Assembly: GCA_016744375.1 (NCBI GenBank) | Contig: JADGEM010000036.1 | Coordinates: 1-47,260 of the forward strand | DNA length: 47,260 bases | From: Gammaproteobacteria bacterium | Lineage (GTDB): Bacteria; Pseudomonadota; Gammaproteobacteria; GRL18 | Direction of reading: 5' to 3' | Shown: positions 1 through 9,439 of the stretch, piece by piece | Position numbering within the stretch: position 1 is the first letter of the stretch | How the letters are laid out: each line of letters begins with the position of its first letter | The notes under the pieces: generated by a model | The model's database searches: none | What the model was told of the DNA's origin: nothing | Seen by the model: only the letters and a program-made list of their open reading frames with translations | Translations under genes and position numbers: made by a program

Positions 1-154
1 GATGTCAGACTCTTTATGAATAACGTATCACCGTTTCCAGGCTCACAAGTACAACAACAGAAATTATAAAGTGCGCACCATTTTGGATCAGCTATTTAGC
101 TTCCCTTACAGTTGTGTTATACGCGCTGATTCAAACACCGACTCTGCTTTTTTT

Positions 155-171
155 CTTGATTTTAAATCAAG
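155..171. repeat. Short inverted repeat downstream of the NACHT gene
   Basis: A near-perfect palindrome (CTTGATTTTAAATCAAG) lies 20 bases past the NACHT stop codon. On the gene's strand the run after it is A-rich rather than T-rich, so it is not a convincing Rho-independent terminator. The remaining bases from 1 to 190 show no gene. Confidence 0.3.
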
Positions 172-190
172 CTCAACTCATTATTATTTA

Positions 191-3100
191 TCAATCATGA
201 AGCTCCTCTAATAGATTTTGATCTGGTACATAAATGCTTCTTATATGTTTACCTGCCAACTTAGATTCGCTTTGAATTGCATCTTTTACTAAATGTAAGT
301 TGAAATTTGGATTATAAAGCTCTTTATCTTCAATACTACATTGAAGCATACATAAGCTAGTATACAGTACCAAATAGTTAAATTTTTCACGTTTGTACTC
401 ACTATCCAAATAAAGAGAAAGCAAGACAATTCTAACAAGTGAAATATTATCATTTTTTTTAGTACAATTATTTGAATCATTAAAATCTATAGATGAAGAT
501 TGAAAATCACTTTGGAAGCTTTCGTATATTCTGATGCCGCTTTTACCAAGTATCAAATTTAATTGTTCAAAACAATCTTCTATCTTGTGACTTGAGATAA
601 GATTGAATATTTCATTTTTAATTACATTTTTAATATCTAAATTGAAGGATTTAGCTTTTCTATCTATTAATTCAGCTGTAGAAAAAGTTAGGTTAATATG
701 TTTTTCAACACTTTTATTGTTGAAAAATCCTAATTGAGTTAGCAATTGAGAATAATTACTCGCATCCAAAAATAAAGATGATACTTTGAAAATAAAGTAT
801 GATGTTTTATCTTTAAATCTGTTTAGATCAGGACAAGTTACAAATAATTCTAAAAATTGTTTTTGTAATTCATCAGAACGTTCTTTTGAACAGCTATTAC
901 CAGGGACTTTATAAATACTATGGAGTCTAAATATCATGTCATTACTAACCATTGCATCATTTATGATATATCTTTTAACCAAATTTATACGAGTTCGATA
1001 TAAGTTTTCTACGAAATAACTCCCATATACATTTATTGCATCAGCAAGTTTTAAATTATTAGACCAAATTCGTGACTTATGTATTTCTTCTTTAGGAAGA
1101 TTATCAGAAATAAATGGTAATCTATAAGTCCAACCATCTGACATAAACAGAGTGATCCAAGTGCAAAATCTGCTTGCTTGCAACTTGCTTATGTCTCTAA
1201 TTGGAGAAAGTGCTATTTCAGGGTTTGAAATGAAAAAATTACATCTTTTAAAATTATTTGTTGTTGCCCATAAAAAGTATTGAAATTCAATGTATGTAAT
1301 CGGCTTTGAATCAAAAATCACTTCATCATCTATAATAAGACTTTTTAAGCGTTTTTTTAAAAATGCTCTTCCAATTAATAATTGATCTTTAACATTCCTA
1401 CTCTCAATTAAGGATTCAATATAAATATCTGCATTTTTCTTTACTTTTGAATCAATCGATAGTGCTTCTTCTAGTACAGCTATAAAGAAACTGAGTAAAC
1501 GACTATATTTATGTTTAATAATTTCAGTAATGATATTACTCGCATCAATTTGACCAACATACAAGAGTAGAACTTCTTTCCAGCCTTGTTGATTCACCAG
1601 CGAAAGGATTTTAGATGTAGGGAAATCATCATTTTTTTCTTGTATATAGCGAGATGTTAAATATTCTCGAAAGCTCTTATGGCAGAAACCATATTCGTTA
1701 GCTCTGGGGCTAACAATTAATCCAGAATTTTTAACAACTTCATATAAAAATTCTTTCACTGTATACGGGGTAGAAAAATTACCTGAATGACCTTTGAAGA
1801 TACATTCAATCTCAGTAAGGGAAAGAGTTACTCTTCCTGTTATAGTCATATGATGTGCTATGACAGCTAGTAAAGATTGCTTCTGTTCAGGTTGAATTTT
1901 TTGTGTTATACCTTTTGATAAATTTCTTCCTCCCAGCATAACCATCATAACCCTATCAAATAGTGCACATCTTCGCTCTGGGAGCATATTACCAGTATTA
2001 TGAACAATGAGCATCATTGTCAAAATCATAGGTTTTCTGGATAACACCCTTAATGATCTTGTTGTTAATATTCGCTCAGTAAGACCTCTTGCGATTCTAT
2101 TATTTTTCTTTTTTATACTATTATTTGAATTTATTGATTTGGATTTAATTTCTTTCATTTCTTCACTAGCAATAATGTCATACCATTTTTTAATAAAACC
2201 CTCAACATTATTACTAGATAAAGGACATAAATACCTAGTATTTACACTACCAAAACTATGCCCTTCAATACCATGCTGTCTAGATGTAATTAAAAATTTA
2301 TTGTTTTTATTTCTTCTTAATTCATTAGATAGCCAATCAATAAAAATTAACCTTGATTTATCAGATTCAAGCTCATCCACACCATCAATTAATATCAAAC
2401 AATTTCCATTTTTCAAATTTCTTAGTAGCCATTTTTCTGGTAAAAATTCTTCATCATTCTCTATAACATTTTCTTTGAAATAAATCGTTATGAGATTGTT
2501 TAAAGAAAAATTTTTATCTTCCATTTTTACTATAAACTTAGTTAACTCTCTAACAATCAATGGAACGGGTATTAGTTTTTTATTTTTTTTCTTTAATAGC
2601 TCCTCCAATAAGTGATTTATAATTGTTGTTTTACCCGAGCCTGGACCTCCTAATAATAAAGTGGTTGACGACAAATTTTCTGATGAATGAATACAGTCTA
2701 ATATATTCATTTGATTAGAAATAGGTAGATCAATAAGACCATCTACAAGTGAAGAATCTCCTAATATATGGTCATTAACAATCCCACATTTAATGTCAAT
2801 GAAGATCTCATTTAATTTTGCATATGGAAATTGTTCTTTCAATCCACCTATATACATTTTCTGGTGGTATTTTGATGCAAGAGTGTAGTATGTGGAAGAA
2901 TCCCTTCTAAAAATAGAAATTAATTTATTTGTTATAATTTTTCCATAATAGGATTTAATTACACTCTTTTCAAAAGGATTCCATATATAGAGGCGAGCCT
3001 TTTTTAGAAAAAATGGGATGAATAGGATTATTGCATAAGCTAAGTATTCTCTATTTTCAATATACAACGTTGATATTTCTTCCATTAATAAAGTCCAATA

Positions 3101-3220
3101 TAATGAATTTCTTAATAACTGGCTAAGCTTGATATGTATATAGTTGTCATATTCCAGTGAAAATTTATAGAAATGATCTCTATAAATTGAAATGGATATA
3201 AACAATTGATTTTGACACAA
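191..3220 (-). CDS. NACHT-domain STAND NTPase, candidate defence protein
   Basis: This encodes a large signal-transducing P-loop NTPase of the NACHT type (1009 aa). Visible parts in order: a hydrophobic segment near residues 59-72, a Walker A motif GGPGSGKT near 191-198, a Walker B motif ILIDGVDE near 276-283, and a winged-helix-type signature FCHKSFREYL near 512-521. A segment near 636-770 resembles a degenerate formylglycine-generating-enzyme (FGE/SUMF1) fold: PIT at 640-642, ASRFCTWI near 682-689, YRLP at 699-702 and a late FRL. The C-terminal 240 residues are helical and unrecognised. The assigned start is TTG, with AGGA four bases upstream; the first ATG is codon 46 (3085). Bacterial NACHT proteins are known in anti-phage defence, but that role is inferred here. 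The gene is visibly more AT-rich than its neighbours and lies beside an IS3 remnant, which suggests transfer. No partner gene lies within the window. Confidence 0.85.
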   Translation of the reverse strand: MCQNQLFISISIYRDHFYKFSLEYDNYIHIKLSQLLRNSLYWTLLMEEISTLYIENREYLAYAIILFIPFFLKKARLYIWNPFEKSVIKSYYGKIITNKLISIFRRDSSTYYTLASKYHQKMYIGGLKEQFPYAKLNEIFIDIKCGIVNDHILGDSSLVDGLIDLPISNQMNILDCIHSSENLSSTTLLLGGPGSGKTTIINHLLEELLKKKNKKLIPVPLIVRELTKFIVKMEDKNFSLNNLITIYFKENVIENDEEFLPEKWLLRNLKNGNCLILIDGVDELESDKSRLIFIDWLSNELRRNKNNKFLITSRQHGIEGHSFGSVNTRYLCPLSSNNVEGFIKKWYDIIASEEMKEIKSKSINSNNSIKKKNNRIARGLTERILTTRSLRVLSRKPMILTMMLIVHNTGNMLPERRCALFDRVMMVMLGGRNLSKGITQKIQPEQKQSLLAVIAHHMTITGRVTLSLTEIECIFKGHSGNFSTPYTVKEFLYEVVKNSGLIVSPRANEYGFCHKSFREYLTSRYIQEKNDDFPTSKILSLVNQQGWKEVLLLYVGQIDASNIITEIIKHKYSRLLSFFIAVLEEALSIDSKVKKNADIYIESLIESRNVKDQLLIGRAFLKKRLKSLIIDDEVIFDSKPITYIEFQYFLWATTNNFKRCNFFISNPEIALSPIRDISKLQASRFCTWITLFMSDGWTYRLPFISDNLPKEEIHKSRIWSNNLKLADAINVYGSYFVENLYRTRINLVKRYIINDAMVSNDMIFRLHSIYKVPGNSCSKERSDELQKQFLELFVTCPDLNRFKDKTSYFIFKVSSLFLDASNYSQLLTQLGFFNNKSVEKHINLTFSTAELIDRKAKSFNLDIKNVIKNEIFNLISSHKIEDCFEQLNLILGKSGIRIYESFQSDFQSSSIDFNDSNNCTKKNDNISLVRIVLLSLYLDSEYKREKFNYLVLYTSLCMLQCSIEDKELYNPNFNLHLVKDAIQSESKLAGKHIRSIYVPDQNLLEELHD

Positions 3221-3454
3221 TTATTCCTATATCAAAAGGCTTCAAATGAAAAATATCACATTACTAAAAAAACTAAAAGTCGTATGAATGATAAAAAACT
3301 CAATGAATTAAGCTTACAAATTAGTTTTCCAAACAGCTATGAAGTAAGATAATTCGATATTTAATTTCAGTTTCCTTTTTTACAGCTAGTGATATGATCT
3401 AATGGATTTGTGCACCCGAGCTAAGAGATAATAATCTTAACTGGAGAACAAATA

Positions 3455-3602
3455 ATAACCACAAGAAATAAGCATTCAAAAGAGTTTAAACTGGGCGCCA
3501 TTAGTCTGCTAGTGGAACAAAATTATAGCCGTATCGAGTCACCTGTAAGCTTATGCTAAGAATTTATCAATATGCATCAATAGGTGGCTGTATCCGCAAT
3601 GA
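3455..3602 (+). pseudogene. Degenerate IS3-family transposase OrfA remnant
   Basis: The plus strand from 3455 reads TRNKHSKEFKLGAISLLVEQ and continues NYSRIES. This is the typical N-terminal helix-turn-helix start of IS3-family OrfA, whose usual form is like YSKEFKLDAVSLVLEQGYS. The expected ATG is ATA, although a GGAG lies eight bases upstream. The reading frame stops at 3557. A shift of one base then restores an OrfA-like stretch ending in RWLYPQ before TGA at 3600. No OrfB follows. A partial hairpin (CTAAGA...TCTTAA) sits just upstream near 3421-3439. The piece is a dead fragment of about 50 codons marking a past insertion between the NACHT gene and aas. Confidence 0.7.
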
Positions 3603-3648
3603 GTTTTAAGAATTTGTCACCGTAGCTCTACTGCTATTACTATGGTAG

Positions 3649-5799
3649 TTAAACAGCAATTTCATTAATTGCCTGATAGTTAATTTTCCCAGTTCCCAAC
3701 AGCGGTAACTTTTCAACTTCTATCATTTTCTTTGGAATATTAATTTCACCAATCTGACTTGTTTTAGCAAAAGCTGAAAGCTCTTTTCGTTGAACATTCT
3801 GTCGAGTTGTCACTAAAACAAGTTGCTCCCCTTTATTCGAGTCAGGAATACTAACAACCGCATGAAGTTCATCAGGCCAGCATTGTGATACCATATCTTC
3901 TACCATTGAAAGTGATACCATCTCACCGCCAATTTTTGCAAAACGCTTCACTCGACCTTTAATGCGAATAAAGCCATCATCATCAATATCAACAATATCA
4001 CCCGTATCATACCAACCTGCACCAAACTCTGAAGCTGCAGGCTCAAGAACACCGGGATTATCATGACGCAAATAACCAGCCATAACATTTGGCCCATTAA
4101 CAAAGAGCTGTCCACCACTTTCAATACCTGGTACTTTTTTTAATTGGTAGCCCATTCCTGGAAGCATCATACCCACTGTACCGGTTTTATAATCCATGGG
4201 ACAATTGATTGAAATAACTGGACTGGTTTCAGTAGCACCATAGCCCTCTAAAATTCTCAAACCAAATTTCTCAGCATAAACTGATCGGGTTTCTTTTTGT
4301 ACAGCCTCCGCACCCGCACAGACATAACGAATGCTATAGAAGTCATAACTATGGGCAAATTTTGCATAGCCTTTTAAAAAAGTATTCGTACCAAAGAGCA
4401 TGGTTGCATTAATATCATAAGCCACTTCCGGAATAATTCGATAGTGTAAAGGAGAGGGGTACAAAAAGACTTTCATTCCATTTAATACAGAAACCAGAGT
4501 CGCAGTGCTTAAACCAAATGAGTGAAATAAAGGTAACGCATTTAATATGACATCATTTTTATTAAAATCAATTTTTGTCCCCAGCTGTATTGTATTACTG
4601 ATAATATTTTTATGAGAAAGTACAACCCCTTTTGGCATACCTTCTGAACCTGAAGTAAATAAAACAACTGCTGGATCGTCTGGCTGAACAGACTGCCATT
4701 GCTGAGCATAAACAATTTTAGGAAGCAGACTACAAACAAGCCCATAAACTTTATCCTGCCATGTTATATCATCACGGAGATCTTCAAGGTAGAGAATGTT
4801 AACTTGCTTTTCCAGTATGGCAATCAGATCATCCATTTTTGCCAGCTTAATAAACCGTTTAGAGGTATAAACCGTTTGTATCTGCGCAGTTTCTATTGCC
4901 GATAAAAGCCCTTTATAACCCACTGTATAATTCAACATAGCTGGAACTCTGGCAACACTTTGCAGAGCAAAAAAACTTAGAACAGTTGCATTTGTATTGG
5001 GTAAGAGCAGGCCTACTATTTCACGTGGCTGTGTTTTTTCAGCCATTAATCGAGATAATACACTACTCCTTAAAAAGATCTGACGATAATCCAGGGGCTG
5101 ACGCTCAACATCTTCAAGCACAACCTGAGCGGCACCATGAATCTCACGAGCGTTTAATAATTTATCCATGATGGTCATGTGATTATCACTGGTAGAATAA
5201 ATCATATCCGTCATGATTTTTTTTAGTACTTTACCTGCTTCAATCCGTCTGACACGTCCCAGGATTGAATCATCCAGTTCAATTTTTTGAGGCGGTAAAA
5301 TGGTTAACTTTATTTTTGGGAAAAGTTGTCGACGCTCAATCCCTTTAAGGCGAGAAAAAATGGAATACTGCGCGCCATCAATCCGTATCGGTAATACCAT
5401 GGCTCCTGATTTTAGTGCAATTAACCCCGGACCATCATATATTTTCATTAATGTGCCCGTCACTGTAATACGTCCTTCAGGAAAGATGACTGAGCGTTTA
5501 TCCTGTTCTAAATCTTTAATGAATGATTTTATTGACAGAGGATTTACAGGATCCATAGGGAAAAATCGAACAATCTGACCAAACGGCTGAACCCACCATT
5601 TTTTTGAAATTTGTGTATTGATAGCAAATGTCAGCCGATTGGGTAAAAAGATGGACAACAAAACAGCGTCAAGAAATGAAGTATGGTTTGCAACAATCAT
5701 TACGCGCCGGCCTGCTTTATGATAATTATCCAGCCCTTCGACTTCAACTCGAAACAATATCCGTAAAATAAAACGTATCACTTGCTTTGCCAGTGCCAT
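3649..5799 (-). CDS. aas: Bifunctional acyl-ACP synthetase / 2-acylglycerophosphoethanolamine acyltransferase
   Basis: Aas re-acylates lysophosphatidylethanolamine at the inner membrane. Its C-terminal AMP-forming domain loads a fatty acid onto bound ACP, and its N-terminal PlsC domain transfers it to the lysolipid. Near the N terminus are the acyltransferase motifs NHTSFLD (HX4D) and FPEGR. The adenylation domain follows with FTSGSEGMPKG, the ATP-binding signature, and GYGATETSP and YDTGD further on. The chosen ATG at 5799 has GGAGG four to five bases upstream, whereas the in-frame ATG at 5817 has no RBS. This gives 716 aa, against 719 for the E. coli protein. It lies 158 bases downstream of ybiT on the same strand. 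Confidence 0.92.
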   Translation of the reverse strand: MALAKQVIRFILRILFRVEVEGLDNYHKAGRRVMIVANHTSFLDAVLLSIFLPNRLTFAINTQISKKWWVQPFGQIVRFFPMDPVNPLSIKSFIKDLEQDKRSVIFPEGRITVTGTLMKIYDGPGLIALKSGAMVLPIRIDGAQYSIFSRLKGIERRQLFPKIKLTILPPQKIELDDSILGRVRRIEAGKVLKKIMTDMIYSTSDNHMTIMDKLLNAREIHGAAQVVLEDVERQPLDYRQIFLRSSVLSRLMAEKTQPREIVGLLLPNTNATVLSFFALQSVARVPAMLNYTVGYKGLLSAIETAQIQTVYTSKRFIKLAKMDDLIAILEKQVNILYLEDLRDDITWQDKVYGLVCSLLPKIVYAQQWQSVQPDDPAVVLFTSGSEGMPKGVVLSHKNIISNTIQLGTKIDFNKNDVILNALPLFHSFGLSTATLVSVLNGMKVFLYPSPLHYRIIPEVAYDINATMLFGTNTFLKGYAKFAHSYDFYSIRYVCAGAEAVQKETRSVYAEKFGLRILEGYGATETSPVISINCPMDYKTGTVGMMLPGMGYQLKKVPGIESGGQLFVNGPNVMAGYLRHDNPGVLEPAASEFGAGWYDTGDIVDIDDDGFIRIKGRVKRFAKIGGEMVSLSMVEDMVSQCWPDELHAVVSIPDSNKGEQLVLVTTRQNVQRKELSAFAKTSQIGEINIPKKMIEVEKLPLLGTGKINYQAINEIAV

Positions 5800-5957
5800 G
5801 CTCCCTCCAATTATCATAAAACAGAATAAACTAAAAATAACTTATTACAACAATCTTAATTAAACACCGTTTTATTGTCAAATTAATTTTATCTTTTCTG
5901 TGGAAGAACCTGAAATTTTAATGGCACTGCTTCTTTATTATGTACTTAAGGATCAAA

Positions 5958-7550
5958 TTATTCTTCAATTCCCTGACTTGCCAGATATTCATCATAACTC
6001 CCTTTAAAGTCAATAATGCCCCCATCTTTAATTTCTATAATGCGTGTCGCCAGAGAAGAAACAAATTCACGGTCATGGCTCACAAAGACAAGTGTTCCTT
6101 CATAGATGTCTAATGCCATATTCAATGACTCAATAGATTCCATATCCATGTGGTTGGTCGGTTCATCCATAAATAGGAGGTTTGGTTTTTCTAACATTAA
6201 TTTACCATAAACCATACGTCCCATTTCACCGCCTGAAAGGACTTTAACCGATTTTTCTGTATCATCCCGAGAAAACAGCAGGCGACCCAGGATCCCTCGA
6301 ATGGCTTGATCGTCATCACTTTCCTTTCCCCATTGCTCCATCCAGTCAAACAAAGTCATGTCCGCAGCAAATTCATCGATATGTTCCTGAGGATAATAAC
6401 CAATGTCAGCATTTTCTGAGAATTTGATACGACCGGATTTTGCTTCAAGATCATGAATCAAAGTTCTTAGGAAGGTTGTCTTACCAATACCATTAGCACC
6501 AATAATTGCAATACGTTCACCCACCTCAACCAGCATATCAACTTTTTCAAATAAGAGCGCATCAAAGCCATTACTGAGATTTTCAATTTCAAAGGCATTT
6601 CGATACAATTTTTTGCCCTGTTCAAAACGAATAAAGGGATTCTTTCTTGAAGAAACTTTAATATCATCCAGCTGAATTTTTTCGAGACGTTTACGACGAG
6701 AAGTCGCTTGTTTTGCCTTAGAAGCATTCGCAGAAAAACGTTCAACGAATTTTTGCAGATCAGACATTTCTGCTTTCTTTTTCTCATTTGACTGCATTTG
6801 ACGTTCCCTGGCCTGAGTCGCAGCCAGCATATACTCATCATAGTTGCCCGGGTAGATGCTAATCGAGCCATAATCGAGATCCGCCATATGCGTACAGACA
6901 CTATTGAGGAAATGACGATCATGAGAAATAATGATCATAGTACAATTACGTTCATTAAGAATCGCTTCCAGCCAGCGAATGGTGTTAATGTCCAGATTGT
7001 TGGTCGGCTCATCCAGCAGCATAATATCCGGATCAGAAAACAGAACCTGTGATAATAAGACTCGTAACTTGAAACCCGGAGCAATGGCTGACATCAAACC
7101 AAAATGCTGGTCAACAGGAATACCCACTCCCAGTAAAAGCTCCCCGGCTCTGGATTCCGCAGTATAGCCATCCATTTCCCCATACTGGACTTCAAGATCA
7201 GCAACACGCATACCGTCTTCTTCACTCATATCCGGGTTAGCATAAATCTTGTCGCGCTCTTCTTTAACCTTCCAGAGTTCTTCGTGACCCATAATCACCG
7301 TATCTATAACACTGTATTCTTCATAAGCAAATTGATCCTGACGTAATTTACCGACACGCTCACCCGTTGAAATTGTCACCGTACCACTGGTTGCATCCAG
7401 ATCGTCTCCAAGGATTTTCATGAAGGTTGATTTACCGCAGCCATTTGCCCCAATAAGACCATAGCGGTTTTCATCACTAAATTTGACTGAAACATTTTCA
7501 AATAATGGCTTAGCACCAAACTGTATGGTGAGGTTTGCTGTTGATATCAA
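5958..7550 (-). CDS. ybiT: ABC-F family ATPase YbiT
   Basis: A soluble ABC-F protein with two ATP-binding cassettes and no membrane domain; the family acts on ribosomes. The first Walker A is GANGCGKST, with Walker B region [11 protein letters not shown]. The second has GANGIGKTT, signature LSGGEMGR and [12 protein letters not shown]. The first cassette's signature is degenerate (IAPGFKLRV), as in E. coli YbiT, and the 530 aa length equals that of YbiT. The linker is basic (residues about 240-310). The start codon is TTG, with AGGA eight bases upstream; no nearby in-frame ATG fits better. Near-identical motifs to YbiT make the family call secure. The exact ribosomal role of YbiT is less well defined than that of EttA. 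Confidence 0.93.
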   Translation of the reverse strand: MISTANLTIQFGAKPLFENVSVKFSDENRYGLIGANGCGKSTFMKILGDDLDATSGTVTISTGERVGKLRQDQFAYEEYSVIDTVIMGHEELWKVKEERDKIYANPDMSEEDGMRVADLEVQYGEMDGYTAESRAGELLLGVGIPVDQHFGLMSAIAPGFKLRVLLSQVLFSDPDIMLLDEPTNNLDINTIRWLEAILNERNCTMIIISHDRHFLNSVCTHMADLDYGSISIYPGNYDEYMLAATQARERQMQSNEKKKAEMSDLQKFVERFSANASKAKQATSRRKRLEKIQLDDIKVSSRKNPFIRFEQGKKLYRNAFEIENLSNGFDALLFEKVDMLVEVGERIAIIGANGIGKTTFLRTLIHDLEAKSGRIKFSENADIGYYPQEHIDEFAADMTLFDWMEQWGKESDDDQAIRGILGRLLFSRDDTEKSVKVLSGGEMGRMVYGKLMLEKPNLLFMDEPTNHMDMESIESLNMALDIYEGTLVFVSHDREFVSSLATRIIEIKDGGIIDFKGSYDEYLASQGIEE

Positions 7551-7781
7551 TGTATTCTTCCTGATTGGTTCTTTGTTTGCGATAGAATTCGATGCGGCAT
7601 TATCCTGTATTCATTATAAAAAATCCATATTCAGTCAATCGAATACCAAATCATTATACCTAAATGGTGGATCCTCTTTGCCACGAGACCACATCAGCCC
7701 TGTGCACACTATGTTAGGAACAGTACTTTAGAAAATCAGAATGATGATCACTCATTAACTAATTAGGGACCATTTACCTTA

Positions 7782-7822
7782 GATAAAAGTACAAAAAAGA
7801 TAGACATATTGATAAAAGTACA
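7782..7822 (+). repeat. Direct repeat pair GATAAAAGTACA
   Basis: The 12-mer GATAAAAGTACA occurs at 7782-7793 and again at 7811-7822. The two starts are 29 bases apart, close to three helical turns. The second copy touches the palindrome at 7822-7837. The placement upstream of the UmuD-like gene suggests a regulator binding site, but no known regulator motif matches. Confidence 0.55.
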
Positions 7823-7837
7823 TTATTCTAGAATAAT
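7809..7837 (+). promoter_or_regulatory. Putative promoter with overlapping palindrome (UmuD-like gene)
   Basis: A TTGATA hexamer at 7809-7814 is followed after 17 bases by AATAAT at 7832-7837, a plausible sigma-70 pair. A perfect 16-base palindrome ATTATTCTAGAATAAT (7822-7837) covers the -10 region, as expected for a repressor operator. It does not match the enterobacterial LexA consensus. A strong RBS, AAGGAG at 7854-7859, lies seven bases before the ATG at 7867. Confidence 0.5.
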
Positions 7838-7866
7838 ATTTATAAATCTACTTAAGGAGAAAGGAC

Positions 7867-8382
7867 ATGCCAAGAGGTGGTAAACGCAGTGGTGCTGGTC
7901 GCCCCAAAGGAACAGGTAAATATTCCGAACCTACCAAGGCAATACGTGTGCCTGAAAGTATGGTAGAGCGTATCCTTGAATTTGCCCACTCTGGTGGTTT
8001 TAAACTCCCTCTTTATGGAGGCAAAGTTGCTGCTGGCTGCCCTGCCCCTACAGATGACTATATAGAAGGTATGCTGGATTTATCTGAGCACTTAATTCAT
8101 GATCCTGCCTCAACTTTTTTTGTGCGTGTCACAGGATACTCCATGATAAATGCCGGCATTCATCCGGATGATATTTTAATTGTTGATCGCAGCCTTCAGC
8201 CATACCACGGAAAGATAGTCATTGCTGCAGTTGAAGGTGAACTCACGGTTAAACGCCTCTATAAAAAGCAGGGACAAGTTCGCTTAATGCCAGAAAACGA
8301 TGAGTTTGATCCCATTGAAATCGGCCCTGAAGAAACATTGCATATCTGGGGTATTGTCACCAATGTCATCCACACAGTATAA
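7867..8382 (+). CDS. UmuD-like S24 family autoprotease
   Basis: The protein resembles UmuD, the polymerase V accessory subunit that cleaves itself on RecA filaments during the SOS response. The predicted cleavage bond is Ala56-Gly57 within KVAAGCPAP, and the Ser-Lys dyad is S92 (GYSMI) and K129 (ELTVKRL). The 171 aa protein is longer than E. coli UmuD (139 aa) because of an N-terminal extension with the AT-hook-like sequence RSGAGRPKG at residues 7-15. No umuC follows; rdgC is next, 118 bases downstream. A solitary UmuD-like protein could serve a distant umuC or act as a LexA-type regulator. The fold is secure, the partner unknown. Confidence 0.85.
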   Translation: MPRGGKRSGAGRPKGTGKYSEPTKAIRVPESMVERILEFAHSGGFKLPLYGGKVAAGCPAPTDDYIEGMLDLSEHLIHDPASTFFVRVTGYSMINAGIHPDDILIVDRSLQPYHGKIVIAAVEGELTVKRLYKKQGQVRLMPENDEFDPIEIGPEETLHIWGIVTNVIHTV

Positions 8383-8500
8383 CAGCAAACGAATAAACTG
8401 GCTCTTAAAAAAGTAACTCCTAAAGTAGCATTAATCCCTTTTTTACAGGATAATCCCTGCTTTACTTTTTTCTATCAAAAAATGGCCGGGATGACCAACT

Positions 8501-9433
8501 ATGTGGTTTAAAAACCTAAAAATTTATCGATTCAGCAAACCCTTTTCAATTGACTCCGAGCAACTGGAAGCACATTTGAATGAGAAATCATTCCAGCCAT
8601 GCGCTTCAACTCAGGCATCATCTTTTGGCTGGGTACCACCTTTAAGTAATAACAATAATGATAATAGTGTTTTGCTAACACATACTATTGGCAAAGCCAT
8701 CATGTTATGTGTTCGCCAGGAAGAAAGAATTCTTCCATCCAGTGTGATCAATGATGCGCTCAATGAAAAACTGGACCTCATGCAGGCTGAAAGTGGACGC
8801 CGTCCGGTTGGCAAACACAAACAAAGCATTAAAGATGAACTCATATTGACTCTTTTACCTCAAGCATTTACACGTTCAAAACGTACCTATGCTTATCTTG
8901 ATCAGGAAGCTCAACTTATGATAGTAGATGCTTCCAGCAATAATAAAGCAGAAGAATTAGTCGAACTTTTGAGACAAACACTGGGCAGCCTGCCTGTTGT
9001 ACCATTAAAAACCAATACACTTCCCACTTTGTTGATGACAAACTGGCTAAAAGGGAATGATTTAAAAGATGATTTTTTAATTAAAGATGAGTGTGAGTTA
9101 CGTGAGTCTGATGATGAAGGAGCAATAATACGTTGTAAACGACAGGATCTCAGCAGTGATGAAATTCAGATGCACCTGGACAGCGGCAAAGAAGTAACCA
9201 AACTGGCTGTCAACTGGAATGATACCATTGAATGCATTATAGAGGATGATCTATCCATAAAACGTCTGAAGTTTTCTGATGAGCTTTTAGATCAAGCAGC
9301 GGATGATGGTGCTGAAGATGCTGCAGCACAATTTGATGCAGACTTTAACCTCATGACAGGCGAATTAGCTCGTTTTATCCCAAGACTGGTTGAAGTCCTT
9401 GGCGGAGAACAAAATTCAGCCATAATAAAGTAA
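8501..9433 (+). CDS. rdgC: Recombination-associated protein RdgC
   Basis: RdgC is a nucleoid-associated DNA-binding protein that forms a ring dimer around DNA and limits RecA function. The 310 aa length and the sequence match E. coli RdgC throughout. The protein begins MWFKNLKIYR. It has SFGWVPPL near residue 43, LGSLPVVPL in the middle, and FDADFNLMTGELA near the C terminus. The ATG at 8501 gives the expected N terminus; the RBS is weak (GGGATG further upstream). It follows the UmuD-like gene on the same strand, and a shared DNA-damage or recombination context is likely. Confidence 0.95.
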   Translation: MWFKNLKIYRFSKPFSIDSEQLEAHLNEKSFQPCASTQASSFGWVPPLSNNNNDNSVLLTHTIGKAIMLCVRQEERILPSSVINDALNEKLDLMQAESGRRPVGKHKQSIKDELILTLLPQAFTRSKRTYAYLDQEAQLMIVDASSNNKAEELVELLRQTLGSLPVVPLKTNTLPTLLMTNWLKGNDLKDDFLIKDECELRESDDEGAIIRCKRQDLSSDEIQMHLDSGKEVTKLAVNWNDTIECIIEDDLSIKRLKFSDELLDQAADDGAEDAAAQFDADFNLMTGELARFIPRLVEVLGGEQNSAIIK

Positions 9434-9439
9434 AAATCC

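Larger units (their letters stand above)
7551..7866. other. Divergent intergenic region ybiT / umuD-like
   Basis: These 316 bases separate the divergently transcribed ybiT and the UmuD-like gene. The half nearest the UmuD-like gene carries two direct repeats and a palindrome, listed separately. No coding pattern, tRNA or CTGT-N8-ACAG LexA box was found here. Confidence 0.6.

Noticed and set aside
2007..2483. 158-codon open frame on the plus strand inside the NACHT gene
   Set aside because: Antisense to the NACHT coding frame, low-complexity Leu/Phe/Ser composition expected from AT-rich antisense, no RBS.
3236..3352. Open plus-strand stretch ending in SFPNSYEVR before the IS3 remnant
   Set aside because: No recognisable family and no RBS; could be a decayed gene end but cannot be supported.
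7551..7866. LexA (SOS) box for the UmuD-like gene
   Set aside because: No CTGT-N8-ACAG or GAAC-N4-GTTC match. The nearest piece, CTGTGCACAC near 7699, has no second half-site at the right distance.
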